Source: Campylobacteraceae bacterium (GTDB lineage: Bacteria > Campylobacterota > Campylobacteria > Campylobacterales > Campylobacteraceae). From it: a stretch of DNA of 45,627 nt. The stretch covers positions 1 to 45,627 of the forward strand of contig JAISQB010000019.1 in assembly GCA_031274495.1 (NCBI GenBank), written 5' to 3'. The position numbers and the translations under genes are program-made. The notes beneath the pieces are model-generated. The model saw only the letters and a list, made by a program, of their open reading frames with translations, made no database searches and had not been told where the DNA came from. Shown here in pieces: positions 23,938-33,714 of the stretch; the first letter of the stretch is position 1, and each line of letters opens with the position of its first letter.

Positions 23938-24672
23938 ATGAAGAGAATTTTAATTTTTCTATGTTTGAGCGGGCTGCTTTTTGCGGGTAAGTTTGAAGAT
24001 AATTTAAAAGAGAGTGTAAAAAACAAATTCGGATTAGACATAACGATAGTAAGTTCGGATAGTCTTAAAAGTATAAAGGGTTTGCGGTTTGCGTTCATTA
24101 AAACCAGTGACGGCAATACTATGCTTTGGTGTGCTTCCGAAGACGGCAAGTCATTTATAGCGGAGTGCAATCCCGTCTCTTTTGCCAAGGATAGCGACGA
24201 AAAGCTTTTTATGAAGAGGGCGAACGAAGTTAGAGTTATGGATGAAGCACCGATAAATCAAGCGATTGATGATTTGCTATCAAGCATACCCGAAGAGGCG
24301 GGGCTGCTTTTAAAGTCAAAGACCAAAACGGATAAGCTTTTGACGATAGTCACAGACCCTGATTGTCCGTTTTGCCGCAATGAATTGGCGAATTTGAGAG
24401 AGCACTTAAAGACGATTAATGTAAGGCTTATTTTTGCGTCGGTACACGACGAGAAGGCTTTCATCAAGTCTGCTCTTATCTTAAAAGAGGCAAAAGGTCT
24501 CCAAGACAACGAAAAGATCATATCTATCGTAGAGAAGTACTATAAAGATATCGAACTTAATGAAAAACAGTTGCAGACAAATACCGATGTCGTGCACGCG
24601 GCGACAAAAACGATATTTGACTCAAGATTGATACGCGGTGTCCCTAAATTGCACTACGGCAAACTGAGATAG
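23938..24672 (+). CDS. DsbC/DsbG-like periplasmic thiol-disulfide protein
   Basis: 244 aa from the Met at 23938, which follows GCGGAG; the open frame runs back to 23851 but the first 29 codons lack a ribosome site. Signal peptide ILIFLCLSGLLFAG. The N-terminal half (about 20-130) looks like a dimerisation-type domain, and the thioredoxin fold starts near 143, with the redox motif CPFC in DPDCPFCRNEL. The cis-Pro loop GVPKLH is near the end, which is short. It could be an isomerase or part of cytochrome c maturation. First of three close genes. Confidence 0.82.
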   Translation: MKRILIFLCLSGLLFAGKFEDNLKESVKNKFGLDITIVSSDSLKSIKGLRFAFIKTSDGNTMLWCASEDGKSFIAECNPVSFAKDSDEKLFMKRANEVRVMDEAPINQAIDDLLSSIPEEAGLLLKSKTKTDKLLTIVTDPDCPFCRNELANLREHLKTINVRLIFASVHDEKAFIKSALILKEAKGLQDNEKIISIVEKYYKDIELNEKQLQTNTDVVHAATKTIFDSRLIRGVPKLHYGKLR

Positions 24673-24681
24673 GACAAGGAC

Positions 24682-25848
24682 TTGGAAGAGAGCGCGGTCA
24701 TTATATTTTTGGCGCTTTTGTTAGTAGCCGCGCCTTTTATCTCAAGCGTTACAAAAATCCCCATAGTCGTAACGGAGATGCTTTTGGGGGTGTTTGGTGC
24801 GTATGTGGGGCTTTTGAAGGCATTCGATTCGTTTGAGATTTTGGCGCATCTTGGCTTTTTATACTTGATGTTTTTAGTCGGTATGGAGGTCAATCTAAAA
24901 GAGCTGCGCTTCGGCAAATCTTCGCTTTTCAAAAAAACCGTCTTCTTTTTTAGCGCGATATACATCCTCTCCGTCATCACCACCGTCTATTTTAAGTTAA
25001 ATATCGTCTATGTCGCGATATTTCCTATCTTTTCACTGGGCATTTTGATGACTTTGGTCAAAGAGTACGGCAGAGGCGAGGCGTGGCTCTCTTTGGCTTT
25101 GAATGTCGGTATCGTCGGGGAGCTTATCAGTATCATCGTGATGATAGCGCTAAACAGCGTCTTGAAAAACGGATTTAATGTGCACTTTTTTATCACCATC
25201 GCCATACTCATACTCTTTTTCCTAAGCTTCGCGCTCTTTTTCAAAGCGGCGAAAGTCTTTTTTTGGTGGTTTCCAGAAGTCAAAACGATACTTATGCCCT
25301 ATCAGGACAACAAAGATATAGACATACGCCTCTCAACGGCGCTTGTTTTTACAATGGTAGCCCTTATGATAGTCATCGGCATAGACGAAGTTTTGGGGGC
25401 GTTTTTGGCGGGACTGTTTTTGGCTTTCTTTTTCAAACACAAGACCGATTTGCGCGAGAAACTCTCGTCGTTTGGGTTTGGCTTTTTCATCCCGCTCTTT
25501 TTTATATATGTGGGCTCAACGCTGCCTATCAACGCCTTTACAAACCCCGAAGTGCTGGAGCTGGCGCTGTTCGTATCGGGCGCCATAGTAGCTATAAGGC
25601 TCATAGGCTCTTTGGCGGCGTATCTTAGCTATTTTGGATTTAAAAATACGGTCCTTTTTTCTTTGAGCAACTCCATACCGCTGACATTTTTGGTCGCCAT
25701 CGCCACGCTGGCGTACAATACAGGCGCAATAGAAGATAACGAATACTACGCCATCATCATAGCAGGACTCATCAGCGCGATATTTCTCATCATCATTATA
25801 AAGATTTTGTACTATCTTTTTGGCTTCTCAGAGGCTAAAGGCAGATGA
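24682..25848 (+). CDS. Cation:proton antiporter, KefB/CPA2 type
   Basis: 388 aa, TTG start at 24682 after AAGGA. About 12 hydrophobic segments fill the chain. Signs of the CPA2 family are [13 protein letters not shown] near the start, [14 protein letters not shown] near 70, and a long middle with [18 protein letters not shown] near 230-250. No TrkA-N nucleotide-binding domain follows, so it is the short form. The ion (Na or K) cannot be told. Overlaps tsaD by 4 bp. Confidence 0.88.
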   Translation: MEESAVIIFLALLLVAAPFISSVTKIPIVVTEMLLGVFGAYVGLLKAFDSFEILAHLGFLYLMFLVGMEVNLKELRFGKSSLFKKTVFFFSAIYILSVITTVYFKLNIVYVAIFPIFSLGILMTLVKEYGRGEAWLSLALNVGIVGELISIIVMIALNSVLKNGFNVHFFITIAILILFFLSFALFFKAAKVFFWWFPEVKTILMPYQDNKDIDIRLSTALVFTMVALMIVIGIDEVLGAFLAGLFLAFFFKHKTDLREKLSSFGFGFFIPLFFIYVGSTLPINAFTNPEVLELALFVSGAIVAIRLIGSLAAYLSYFGFKNTVLFSLSNSIPLTFLVAIATLAYNTGAIEDNEYYAIIIAGLISAIFLIIIIKILYYLFGFSEAKGR

Positions 25849-26825
25849 TATTAAGTATTGAGAGCAGCTGTGATGATAGCTCTTTGGCATTGACGAAAAT
25901 TGACGATTACAAACTCTTTTTTCACAAAAAAATTTCACAAGAGATAGAGCACTCCTCATACGGCGGCGTAGTACCGGAACTTGCCGCAAGGCTTCACGCT
26001 ACCGCGCTTCCAAAGATACTTGAAGAGATATCGCCCTATCTAAAAGAGGTAAAAGCTATCGCCGTTACAAATGAGCCCGGACTTTCCGTAAGCCTCATAG
26101 AGGGGGTTATGATGGCGAAGGCTTTGGGGCTTAGCCTTGGCGTGCCGATATTGCCGATAAATCACCTCAAAGGGCATATATATTCGCTCTTCATTGGAAA
26201 ACCGCAGAGGCTGCCGCTTGGCGTTTTGTTGGTATCAGGCGGTCATACGCAGATTTTGGATGCTAAGAGTTATGATGATATAAAGATATTGGCGACCACG
26301 CTGGATGATAGTTTCGGGGAGAGTTTTGATAAAACCGCAAAGATGTTGGGGCTCGGGTATCCCGGGGGCGCTATCATAGAGGAGTACGCGAAGTTGGGGG
26401 AGGAGCGATTTAATTTCACCGTGCCTATGCAAAAATCAAAAAATATCGCCTTTAGCTATTCGGGGCTAAAAAATCAAGTAAGGGTCGCCGTCCAAAAGCT
26501 TGGGGAAAAGACCCAACAAGATATGTACGACATCGCCGCCTCCTTTCAAGCCGCCGCGATAAGCCACATCCTAAAACAGTGCGAAAAGGTCTTTAAACAG
26601 ACCCATTTTAAAGAGTTCGCCGTAGTGGGAGGGGCTGGGGCGAATCAAACGCTAAGAGATAAGATGGGGATTTTGTGTGAAAAATTTGGCTCAAAACTCT
26701 ATCTGCCCCCGCTTGAATTTTGCTCCGACAATGCCGCTATGATAGGAAGGGCGGGCATTGAGGCGTATAAATTAAAAAGATTCGCCCTGCCGCACGAAAT
26801 CAAGATAAATCCTAAAGTGAGGTAA
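25845..26825 (+). CDS. tsaD: tRNA N6-adenosine threonylcarbamoyltransferase TsaD
   Basis: 326 aa. Transfers the threonylcarbamoyl group to A37 of tRNAs that read ANN codons. Features are [13 protein letters not shown] at the start, the metal-binding histidines in [10 protein letters not shown] near 104-113, [10 protein letters not shown] near 127, [21 protein letters not shown] near 150-170, and [12 protein letters not shown] near 262. ATG overlaps the antiporter stop (ATGA). Confidence 0.97.
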   Translation: MILSIESSCDDSSLALTKIDDYKLFFHKKISQEIEHSSYGGVVPELAARLHATALPKILEEISPYLKEVKAIAVTNEPGLSVSLIEGVMMAKALGLSLGVPILPINHLKGHIYSLFIGKPQRLPLGVLLVSGGHTQILDAKSYDDIKILATTLDDSFGESFDKTAKMLGLGYPGGAIIEEYAKLGEERFNFTVPMQKSKNIAFSYSGLKNQVRVAVQKLGEKTQQDMYDIAASFQAAAISHILKQCEKVFKQTHFKEFAVVGGAGANQTLRDKMGILCEKFGSKLYLPPLEFCSDNAAMIGRAGIEAYKLKRFALPHEIKINPKVR

Positions 26826-26948
26826 AAAAGATATATTCTCCGTGCTATGTTTAAATTTTCACCCATTGCATCTTTTCACCCCGTGTTGTATGCGCTACCA
26901 TTTTAAAAATTTTTTGACAATCGTCTATTTTAAGTTGTAGTAAGATAT

Positions 26949-27227
26949 TTACACGCTATGAACAACAATATTTTTCACAATATAAAAACTATAATGTTTA
27001 ATGTTTGCATTAAGCCACCGAAAAATAGCTTCCTTGTTGCTCATATCTGCTATAACCTTGGCGTCCTCTATTTTATAATATATCATTTCATAGATAAACT
27101 CTTGACCTTCCTCGTCACTTTGATAGCGTGGCTCAAATATAAAACCATTATTTTGCATAAACTCATCAAGTATTAAAGCGAATTTTACAAATCTTGAATA
27201 GGCATGTGCTTTATTATTATAAGGCAT
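26949..27227 (-). CDS. Small hypothetical protein, 92 aa
   Basis: Not recognised. AAGGAG lies 8 bases before the ATG, a strong reason to take it as real. The protein is soluble, rich in aromatic and charged residues, with a central acidic SDEEGQEFIYEMIYYKIEDAK and no motifs that I know. It stands alone in an AT-rich stretch between tsaD and the small membrane protein gene. Confidence 0.6.
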   Translation of the reverse strand: MPYNNKAHAYSRFVKFALILDEFMQNNGFIFEPRYQSDEEGQEFIYEMIYYKIEDAKVIADMSNKEAIFRWLNANIKHYSFYIVKNIVVHSV

Positions 27228-27424
27228 TTTTTAACTCCTTTTTTTAAAGTGATATTTTACCATAAAAAAACCTATCCAGTAACTTTATGTGGACTTTTTG
27301 TTTCCTTTCTCTATATTAAGCCTTTTGATTTATCCTATAAATATCGGCATTAGTTCAAAAAAGCTGCCAACAAAAATTTAACCAAGCTTTCCATATGCCG
27401 CCGCTATCTTTATCTCCAGTTACA

Positions 27425-27691
27425 TTAAAAATATAATGAGAGCAGCAATACAAAAAGATATCCCGCCATAGCAAAGATAGCCGCAAATATCACACATTTT
27501 ACGATGTGTACCTGCGCGGCGGTTTTGGCTCTATCTTGCTTGTTTTCCCTATCGGGTTTTACATCCTCATCGGCGCTAAACATAAACTCTTCGTGGCGTA
27601 CCCATTTTGGTTTTGCCCTCTCCTTCTCTTGAGCTTCCTTTACAACCATCGGTATAAATTTAAAAATAAACGAAAGCAAAAATCTAAGCAA
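27425..27691 (-). CDS. Small membrane protein, 88 aa
   Basis: Hydrophobic N-terminal start (LRFLLSFIFKFIPMVV), a charged middle with many Lys, Glu and Asp, and one clear membrane helix at about 65-87 (VKCVIFAAIFAMAGYLFVLLLSLYF). Its start overlaps the end of murB by 8 bp, so it belongs to the mqnD-murB transcript. Family unknown to me. Confidence 0.7.
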   Translation of the reverse strand: MLRFLLSFIFKFIPMVVKEAQEKERAKPKWVRHEEFMFSADEDVKPDRENKQDRAKTAAQVHIVKCVIFAAIFAMAGYLFVLLLSLYF

Positions 27692-28469
27692 AGTTTTCCC
27701 CTACTATCTCTATCTCCAGCTCCAATCTCACGCCGAATTTTTCCAACACCGCTTCTCGTGCCGATTTGATAAGGCTTATCGCCTCTTCGTAAACGCCGCC
27801 TCCGAGATTGACTAAAAAATTTGCGTGCGCCTCGCTAAACGCCATATTTCCCACGCGCCTGCCCTTAAATCCCGCCCCCTCCAACAGCCGCCCCGCGTAA
27901 TCTCCCTTGGGATTTTTAAAGCAGCTCCCAGCACTCGGCAGTTTTGGCTGATTGCCCCTTAAATTTTTAAACATCTCCAAAAGCGCGTCGTCAAACCCCT
28001 CTTTTTTGGCAAACACCGCCTCAAAGATGACCCCCTTTATACCGCTTCTTCTATAGCCAAAATCAATATCTTCCTTCGCTATTCTCTTGCCGTCCACAAG
28101 CACGCTTTTTATGTTGTCCGATATGCAAAACTCTTTCAACCCCGCGTTCATTTTCACGATGCCGCCGATGGTGCCGGGCAGCCTTTGCAGTAGTTCAAAG
28201 CCTTGCAGATTGTGCTTTTTGGCGTAACTCAAAAGCTTCCCGCCGCTTGTCGCCGCCCCTACTCGTATGCCCGCCTCATCTTCGCAGATGTAGTCAAATT
28301 TTTTTGAGAGCATAGCCAAAGGGGGAGGATTTGGCGAGACTAAGATATTGTTTGCGCCGCCGATTAAAAAGGTACCTTTTGGGATTTGGCGCGCTTCGTC
28401 TATCTCGGTGACCCAAACCTTTGGACCTATTTTGATGCTTGAAAATTTGGAAAAATCGATCTCTCTCAC
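27684..28469 (-). CDS. murB: UDP-N-acetylenolpyruvoylglucosamine reductase MurB
   Basis: 261 aa, GTG start at 28469 overlapping the mqnD stop (GTGA). It reduces the enolpyruvyl group with NADPH and FAD in the second committed step of peptidoglycan synthesis. Signatures are LIGGANNILV (FAD) near 35-44, LPGTIGGIVKMNAGL near 98-112 and PSAGSCFKNP near 176-185, with the catalytic Ser. AFSEAHANFLVNLGG follows near 209. It is a short type II-like MurB. Confidence 0.95.
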   Translation of the reverse strand: MREIDFSKFSSIKIGPKVWVTEIDEARQIPKGTFLIGGANNILVSPNPPPLAMLSKKFDYICEDEAGIRVGAATSGGKLLSYAKKHNLQGFELLQRLPGTIGGIVKMNAGLKEFCISDNIKSVLVDGKRIAKEDIDFGYRRSGIKGVIFEAVFAKKEGFDDALLEMFKNLRGNQPKLPSAGSCFKNPKGDYAGRLLEGAGFKGRRVGNMAFSEAHANFLVNLGGGVYEEAISLIKSAREAVLEKFGVRLELEIEIVGENFA

Positions 28470-29326
28470 GAGTATCTATCCTTTTTATATTCAAGCGGCA
28501 CGAGATAGTCGCGCGAGCGGATCTTCTCATCATAAAATCCCGCGTTAAAGCCTATCTCAAATAGCCTATCCACCGCGTCCAACTGCTTTTCGCTCATACT
28601 GACGGAGTTGTCGTTGGCGTATAGATTGAGATACCTCTCCAGCGCCTTATCGTCCACGCGTACTAAATTTCGCTCCAAAAGCATACCGCTCAACTGTTTT
28701 TTGCATTTTATCGCAACTAAAACGGCTTTAGTCAAAATCTCTTCACACTCGCACGCGCGCAAAAGCGGCATAGAACGGCGCAACGCCATACCGCCAAGCG
28801 GCAAAGGCAGGTCGCTTTTTACAAAATCCACCCAAATATCCCAAATCTCTCTCTCCACCTCAAGACTCTCATCAAAGCTCAAAATACTCTCGTGTATCAA
28901 CACCCCCGCATCCGCCTCGCCGCTTAAAACCGCCGCTTCTATATCTAAAAAGTTTTTATATATGATACGAGCATCCGGATATGCGGCGCGAAAAAGCAGC
29001 GCGTTTGTCGTATGGGCGCCGCTAAGGGCTACTTTAAAATTGCGCTTTAGTTTTGCGCCTCGTTTTTTGATGAGTTTGGGACCATACCCCTCCCCGAAAC
29101 TTACCGCCGTCCTTAAAAGCGCATAATCGTCCCGTATGATAGGATAGAGTGCAAAGCTTATCGCGCTCACATCGTAAGTCCCCCTCAAAGCTTCATCGTT
29201 TAGCGTCTGGATATCCAACGCGTGGTTTTCAAACCCAACGCCCCCTCCTACCCAGCCGAATTTGATGGCGTAGTACATAAAAATATCATCCGCATCGGGC
29301 GAATGGGCGAGCTGCAATATCTTCAA
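28466..29326 (-). CDS. mqnD: 1,4-dihydroxy-6-naphthoate synthase MqnD
   Basis: 286 aa; makes the naphthoate ring in the futalosine route to menaquinone, the quinone used by this group. The N-terminal LAHSPDADDIFMYYAI is the MqnD signature; HTTNALLFRAAYPDA near 108-122 and a Glu/His-rich GVLIHESILSFDE near 145 line the cleft of the periplasmic-binding-like fold. First gene of an operon with murB and a small membrane protein. Confidence 0.93.
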   Translation of the reverse strand: MKILQLAHSPDADDIFMYYAIKFGWVGGGVGFENHALDIQTLNDEALRGTYDVSAISFALYPIIRDDYALLRTAVSFGEGYGPKLIKKRGAKLKRNFKVALSGAHTTNALLFRAAYPDARIIYKNFLDIEAAVLSGEADAGVLIHESILSFDESLEVEREIWDIWVDFVKSDLPLPLGGMALRRSMPLLRACECEEILTKAVLVAIKCKKQLSGMLLERNLVRVDDKALERYLNLYANDNSVSMSEKQLDAVDRLFEIGFNAGFYDEKIRSRDYLVPLEYKKDRYS

Positions 29327-29499
29327 ATCATATCCTTATATCAAGCGCTGAGGCACTCTTTTTGGTCTCCCGTATTGTATCAAAAAGATAATTAAAAAAA
29401 TCGTTTTATCTATTTCTTAGCATAGTGTTAGAAGTTGCTCATTAATTTGTATTATAAATTAACACAAAGTTTCTTGTATTATAACTAAAGGAGAAGAGA

Positions 29500-29970
29500 A
29501 TGGCCTATTGGAATTGGGATCCATCATATGAATTGGGTATAAATGTTATCGACAATCAGCATAAAAAGCTTGTTCAATATATCAACGAGTTGCAAGCCGC
29601 GCTTACGACAAAGGATAGAGATAAAATCGCTTCCGTACTCGTAGGTGTGACAAGTTACACGCTATCGCATTTTGCGTTTGAAGAACAGTTGATGGCAGAG
29701 GCTGGTTACGCAATGGCGGGACCTCACAAAAAAGTTCACGAATCATTTATAGCGACTATAAATAGATACAAATCAAGTTTTGACGAAGGATATAATATCA
29801 CGGGTCAATTGATGGCGGAGCTTCAAATCTGGCTCACACACCACATCGTTCACGACGACATCGACTATAAAGAGTGCGTACAAAAGATGTTGGAAAAAAA
29901 AGATACACACAGTATAGAGATGAGAGCAGAGAGCAAAAAGAAGGGTTGGTTTCAGACACTGTTCGGATAA
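29500..29970 (+). CDS. Bacteriohemerythrin paralogue 3
   Basis: 156 aa. Ligands H21, H57, E61, H76, H80, H115 and D120 are all present (HIVHDD). The C-terminal tail of about 20 residues ends in KKKGWFQTLFG, similar to SWLQNIFSFL of copy 1, and could be an amphipathic or targeting tail. The flanking DNA does not match that of copies 1 and 2, so this copy is older or came separately. RBS AAAGGAG. Confidence 0.95.
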   Translation: MAYWNWDPSYELGINVIDNQHKKLVQYINELQAALTTKDRDKIASVLVGVTSYTLSHFAFEEQLMAEAGYAMAGPHKKVHESFIATINRYKSSFDEGYNITGQLMAELQIWLTHHIVHDDIDYKECVQKMLEKKDTHSIEMRAESKKKGWFQTLFG

Positions 29971-30058
29971 ACCAAACTTTAACCTTAGAGCGGCAAACAT
30001 CGCCGCTCGTATCGGCGCGGAAGTTTTACAAGGTAGAACTTTTGCGCCGATAAATTTT

Positions 30059-30487
30059 TTAATCTTTCAGATTTACCAAACTATCCGCAAAAAACTCTTT
30101 TATCTCTCTTGCCCACGCTTTTTGTTTCGCACCCAAACTCAGTTCACCATTGCCGCGTAAATCGAGCAGTTCTACTTTTAAATCGACTATTTTTTTAGGC
30201 AGAGCTTTTAAGTTATTGTTAGATAGATTGAGCTTTTTTAAATTTGTAAGATTGCAAATCTCTTCTGGCAGGGAGTGCAGTTCAAGATTTGAGAGGTCGA
30301 GCTCTTTGATCTTCAAAAGCGACTGTTCGTCATATCTTGGCATCCTTTTGCGGCTAACACCGTTATCGTCCGCCCATTTTGAAAGAACGCCGCTCCAACT
30401 ATCCAAATCATAATAGCGGTAACGAGAGACAAAGATTATCAACACCAAAGCCAAAACGCACACCAATGTCGTTATAATTATCGCCAT
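30059..30487 (-). CDS. Membrane-anchored leucine-rich-repeat protein
   Basis: 142 aa from the Met at 30487, which has AAAGGA upstream; the open frame extends 13 codons further without a ribosome site. One N-terminal membrane helix (AIIITTLVCVLALVLIIFV), then a short linker and about three LRR units near 55-115 (LDLSNLELHSLPEEI, LKKLNLSNNNLKALPKKI, LLDLRGN). It would face the periplasm or cytoplasm as a small binding module. Partner unknown. Confidence 0.8.
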   Translation of the reverse strand: MAIIITTLVCVLALVLIIFVSRYRYYDLDSWSGVLSKWADDNGVSRKRMPRYDEQSLLKIKELDLSNLELHSLPEEICNLTNLKKLNLSNNNLKALPKKIVDLKVELLDLRGNGELSLGAKQKAWAREIKEFFADSLVNLKD

Positions 30488-30610
30488 CTGTCGATCCTTT
30501 TTTTTGAAATTCTCAAATCTTAACATATTTTCTTAAAACCCAAACTTAGCGCGCAAAAAAGCTCCTATGCCCCATCGATAAAAGGTTTTAACATTTCTTT
30601 AATATCGTTT

Positions 30611-30619
30611 TGGTAAAAT
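30611..30619 (+). promoter_or_regulatory. Extended -10 promoter before secG
   Basis: TGGTAAAAT about 75 bp before secG, in an AT-rich spacer. Likely start of the secG-to-RDD operon. Confidence 0.5.
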
Positions 30620-30694
30620 AATACTCCTCATAAAAACGCGCTTTATCAAAATTGCAGGTATTTGGGGTATTTTGTTTGATTTTAAGGATATTAA

Positions 30695-31030
30695 ATGACC
30701 GAATTTTTCTTTGTACTTGAGTTCATTTTGGCGATAATCATCACTATCGCCGTTTTGCTTCAAAAAAGCTCTTCCATAGGCTTGGGCGCATATAGCGGCA
30801 GTAACGAATCGCTATTCGGCGCAAAGGGAGCGGGCGGATTTTTAGCCAAATTTACGCTTGTCGTAGCGCTTATTTTTGTCGCCAATACGATAGTTCTCAC
30901 ATATTTGTACAACTCCCAAAGCAACGACTCTTTAATTGACGCTGCTCCATTATCCGCTCCGTCGGTTCCCGCAACGCCCAATACTTTGGCGCCGAGCGCT
31001 CCGGAAGCTCCGTCGCAGCCCGCTCAGTAA
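30695..31030 (+). CDS. secG: Protein translocase subunit SecG
   Basis: 111 aa. Two membrane helices at about 4-24 and 50-72, joined by the SecG-type loop SSSIGLGAYSGSNESLFGAKGAGGFL. A Pro/Ala/Ser-rich tail follows (residues 85-111), common in this phylum. It helps SecYE push proteins across the membrane. The stop overlaps the next ATG (TAATG). RBS TAAGGA. Confidence 0.93.
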   Translation: MTEFFFVLEFILAIIITIAVLLQKSSSIGLGAYSGSNESLFGAKGAGGFLAKFTLVVALIFVANTIVLTYLYNSQSNDSLIDAAPLSAPSVPATPNTLAPSAPEAPSQPAQ

Positions 31031-31971
31031 TGCGTCATTTTTTGCTTTTTTGCGCGCTTAGCGTCTATCTTTTCGCTGACGCGCATATCTTTTTATATCA
31101 CCGCTTCAACGACGACAGATATCCGTCCACCAACACGCAAAACGAGACTTTGCGCAAACAGTTTCAATTTTTGAAAGATAACAACTACACGGTTGTGCCT
31201 TTGCAGGCTATTGTGGACAAATTAAACCAAAACGAAACTCTGCCCGACAAATGGGTCGCGCTGACGATAGACGACGGATATAGAAGCTTTTTGAGCGCGG
31301 TGGATATGTTTAAAGAGTTCGGTTACCCGTTTACGATGTTTGTCTATTCTCAAGCGGCTGAAAAAAATTATCCCGATTTTTTAAACTGGGAAGAGCTTAA
31401 AAAGCTTGAGAGTGCAGGCGGGACGCTTAGTTTTCACTCATATGCCCACTCGCGCCAGACAAGACTGAGTAAAGATGAGTTAAGAGACGACTTCAAAAAG
31501 GGGCTGGAGCTGTACGAAAAACGGCTTGGGAGCAAAAGCGCTTTCTACTCTTACCCTTACGGCGAATTTAACGACGAGGTGCAGAGTGTGGCTAAAGAGT
31601 TTGGATTTAGCGCGATACTAAATCAAAATATCGGCGCGGTTGGAGATAAGAGCAGCCCGTATGACCTTAACCGTTTTGCGCTCACGGGAGATACCGCCCT
31701 AAAGCCTCTTTTAAAATACAAAGTCCTTGACGCACAATGGTTAGAGCCCAAAACTTACCCCGCAAACGGCAATATCACAAAAGTGGAAGCCAAGCTCAAT
31801 AGCTCAGCCAAAAAAGCGCAGCTTTACATCACCGACCTTGGCTGGCGCGATGTGGAGGTAAAGGACGGTTTGGTAAGTTACGAGATGAATGAAAAGTTAA
31901 AAAAATCAAGAGTGAGAGTGATACTGCAAGTAGGCGATAAAATCTCAACAAAAATTTTAGTAAAGGATTGA
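31030..31971 (+). CDS. Secreted polysaccharide deacetylase (NodB domain)
   Basis: 313 aa with a signal peptide ending near LFADA. The NodB fold has the metal and catalytic Asp pair in LTIDDGY near 78-84, HSYAHS (H..xxH) near 136-141, and YSYPYGEFND near 177-186. A beta-rich C-terminal part of about 80 residues follows. It should remove acetyl groups from a polysaccharide or peptidoglycan in the periplasm. Its insertion between secG and frr is worth comparing with relatives. Confidence 0.88.
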   Translation: MRHFLLFCALSVYLFADAHIFLYHRFNDDRYPSTNTQNETLRKQFQFLKDNNYTVVPLQAIVDKLNQNETLPDKWVALTIDDGYRSFLSAVDMFKEFGYPFTMFVYSQAAEKNYPDFLNWEELKKLESAGGTLSFHSYAHSRQTRLSKDELRDDFKKGLELYEKRLGSKSAFYSYPYGEFNDEVQSVAKEFGFSAILNQNIGAVGDKSSPYDLNRFALTGDTALKPLLKYKVLDAQWLEPKTYPANGNITKVEAKLNSSAKKAQLYITDLGWRDVEVKDGLVSYEMNEKLKKSRVRVILQVGDKISTKILVKD

Positions 31972-31974
31972 CAG

Positions 31975-32532
31975 ATGTTAGAGGAAATTTACAAATTTGA
32001 AAAAGAGCATATGAGCAAGAGTATAGATGCCCTAAAGCGCGATTTTCAGACGCTAAGAAGCGGCAAAGTGAACATATCCGTTTTGGATAATATCCACATA
32101 GACTATTACGGCTCGCCGACTCCTTTAAATCAAGTCGCTTCCATAATGGCAACAGACGCTGTCACGATAAGCATCGCGCCGTGGGAAAAGAAGCTTGTAA
32201 AAGATATCGAAAGGGCGATAGCCGAAGCAAATATCGGCGTCAATCCCAATAGCGACGGCGAGGGTGTGAAGCTATATTTTCCACCTATGACCGTAGAGCA
32301 GCGCCAAGAAAACGCCAAACACGCAAGAGCGTTCGGCGAAAAAGCCAAAGTCGCGGTAAGAAACATCCGCAAAGAGGCGAACGACAAAATCAAAAAGCTC
32401 GAAAAAGATAGCGCGCTTAGCGAAGATGTCATCAAAAAGGGCGAAAACGAAGTGCAAAAAATCACAGACGAATTTATAAAAACAGTCGACGAACTCGTCA
32501 AGCAAAAAGAGAATGAACTTTTGAAGGTATAG
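31975..32532 (+). CDS. frr: Ribosome recycling factor
   Basis: 185 aa, usual length; splits ribosomes after termination together with EF-G. Family stretches are [21 protein letters not shown] near 21-41, [23 protein letters not shown] near 87-109 and [18 protein letters not shown] near 126-143. It starts 3 bp after the deacetylase gene. Confidence 0.97.
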   Translation: MLEEIYKFEKEHMSKSIDALKRDFQTLRSGKVNISVLDNIHIDYYGSPTPLNQVASIMATDAVTISIAPWEKKLVKDIERAIAEANIGVNPNSDGEGVKLYFPPMTVEQRQENAKHARAFGEKAKVAVRNIRKEANDKIKKLEKDSALSEDVIKKGENEVQKITDEFIKTVDELVKQKENELLKV

Positions 32533-32534
32533 AT

Positions 32535-33143
32535 ATGGATATAGAGTTGATTTATAAAAACGCGGGCGCTTATCTTGACGGGCATTTTCTGCTCTCGTCG
32601 GGCAACCACTCGCGCTACTATCTGCAAAGCGCGAAAGTGCTTGAAAATCCGCGTATGGCAGGAGAACTTGCCGCAGAGTTAGCAAGACAGATAAGATATT
32701 CAGGCATAAAAGCAGACTGCGTGTGCGCTCCGGCGTTAGGGGGCATACTTGCCGGCTACGAACTAGCCCGCGCCCTTAATATACGCTCCATATTCACCGA
32801 AAGAGCTGATGGAAAGATGACGCTGAGACGGGGATTTGAAGTGAAAAAAGGTGAGAAATTTATCATCTGCGAAGATATCATCACAACGGGCGGTTCGGCT
32901 TTAGAGTCAGCCAAAATCATCTCCGAGATGGGCGGGCAAATCGTAGCTTTTGCAGCACTCGCCAATCGTGGCTTTTGCGCGAGAGTTGGCAGCGCAAACA
33001 CGCCAAAACCGACCTGTAAATTACCAAACGATGTGCCGTTTTTCGCGCTCGCGGACTTTGACTTTGAGATATTTTCTCCCGATGAGTGTCCGATGTGCAA
33101 AATGGGAAGCGTCGCCGTAAAGCCCGGCAGCCGCAATAGCTAA
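32535..33143 (+). CDS. pyrE: Orotate phosphoribosyltransferase
   Basis: 202 aa; forms OMP from orotate and PRPP in pyrimidine synthesis. The PRPP motif is [16 protein letters not shown] near 111-126; [15 protein letters not shown] near 16-30 and [13 protein letters not shown] near 86-98 also fit the family. It begins 2 bp after frr. Confidence 0.96.
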   Translation: MDIELIYKNAGAYLDGHFLLSSGNHSRYYLQSAKVLENPRMAGELAAELARQIRYSGIKADCVCAPALGGILAGYELARALNIRSIFTERADGKMTLRRGFEVKKGEKFIICEDIITTGGSALESAKIISEMGGQIVAFAALANRGFCARVGSANTPKPTCKLPNDVPFFALADFDFEIFSPDECPMCKMGSVAVKPGSRNS

Positions 33144-33148
33144 AACCT

Positions 33149-33667
33149 ATGCGCCAAAAAGCCAAAAAAAAAGAAAAACCCACCCCCTCCCCCACACAAA
33201 GCGCGCCTATCTCAAAGCGCGTGAATTGGGCAGACGGAGATGTCTGCCAAAGCGCCTTCGAGCCCACGCAAAGCGCGCCCATCTCAAGGCGCGTGAAAGC
33301 TTTTATCATCGATATGTTTATGATCAATATGGCTATTTTATACTTCGCGGTCTATATTATTTTAGGCAGCCGCGAAGAGTTTTTGCAAAATCAGAGCGCT
33401 ATATTTATCTGTACGATGGTTTTTGGCGTCATACTCTCTATCTTTTTTGCCGCTAAGGGGCAAAGCCCGGGATATAAAGCTTACGATATAAAATTAATAG
33501 ACGCGAGGACGGGTGAAAAGCCGGGGTTTTTTAGGGCGTATTGGAGATTTTTATGCTTTATGTTCTCAGGGGCAATTGTGGTTGGTCTTTTGTTAGTATT
33601 TTTTAGAGATGATAAAAAATCTCTGCACGACATATTATCGGACACCATATGTATAGAGTGTATATAG
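33149..33667 (+). CDS. RDD family membrane protein with repeated N-terminal segment
   Basis: 172 aa. The RDD core begins near residue 48 (RRVKAFIIDMFMINM) with three hydrophobic segments. Ahead of it is an unusual N-terminus in which PTQSAPIS(K/R)RV occurs twice, 24 residues apart, from a 72-bp in-frame repeat. The gene has no good ribosome site at 33149. Family members are linked to ion transport or remain uncharacterised. Last of the secG operon. Confidence 0.8.
   Translation: MRQKAKKKEKPTPSPTQSAPISKRVNWADGDVCQSAFEPTQSAPISRRVKAFIIDMFMINMAILYFAVYIILGSREEFLQNQSAIFICTMVFGVILSIFFAAKGQSPGYKAYDIKLIDARTGEKPGFFRAYWRFLCFMFSGAIVVGLLLVFFRDDKKSLHDILSDTICIECI
33191..33297 (+). repeat. Intragenic 35-bp direct repeat with hairpin between
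   Basis: Copies at 33191-33225 and 33263-33297 share about 31 of 35 bases (CAAAGCGCGCC, ATCTCAA, GCGCGTGAA). The 37 bp between contain the hairpin GGCAGAC-GGAGAT-GTCTGCC. The unit is 72 bp and keeps frame inside the RDD gene. Confidence 0.8.
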
Positions 33668-33673
33668 AAATTA

Positions 33674-33682
33674 TGATACAAT
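33674..33682 (+). promoter_or_regulatory. Extended -10 promoter of mlaA
   Basis: TGATACAAT, 7 bp after the RDD stop and 33 bp before the mlaA ATG. Confidence 0.5.
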
Positions 33683-33714
33683 AACCGCTATTTTGTAAAT
33701 TGTGGGAGAGGGGT

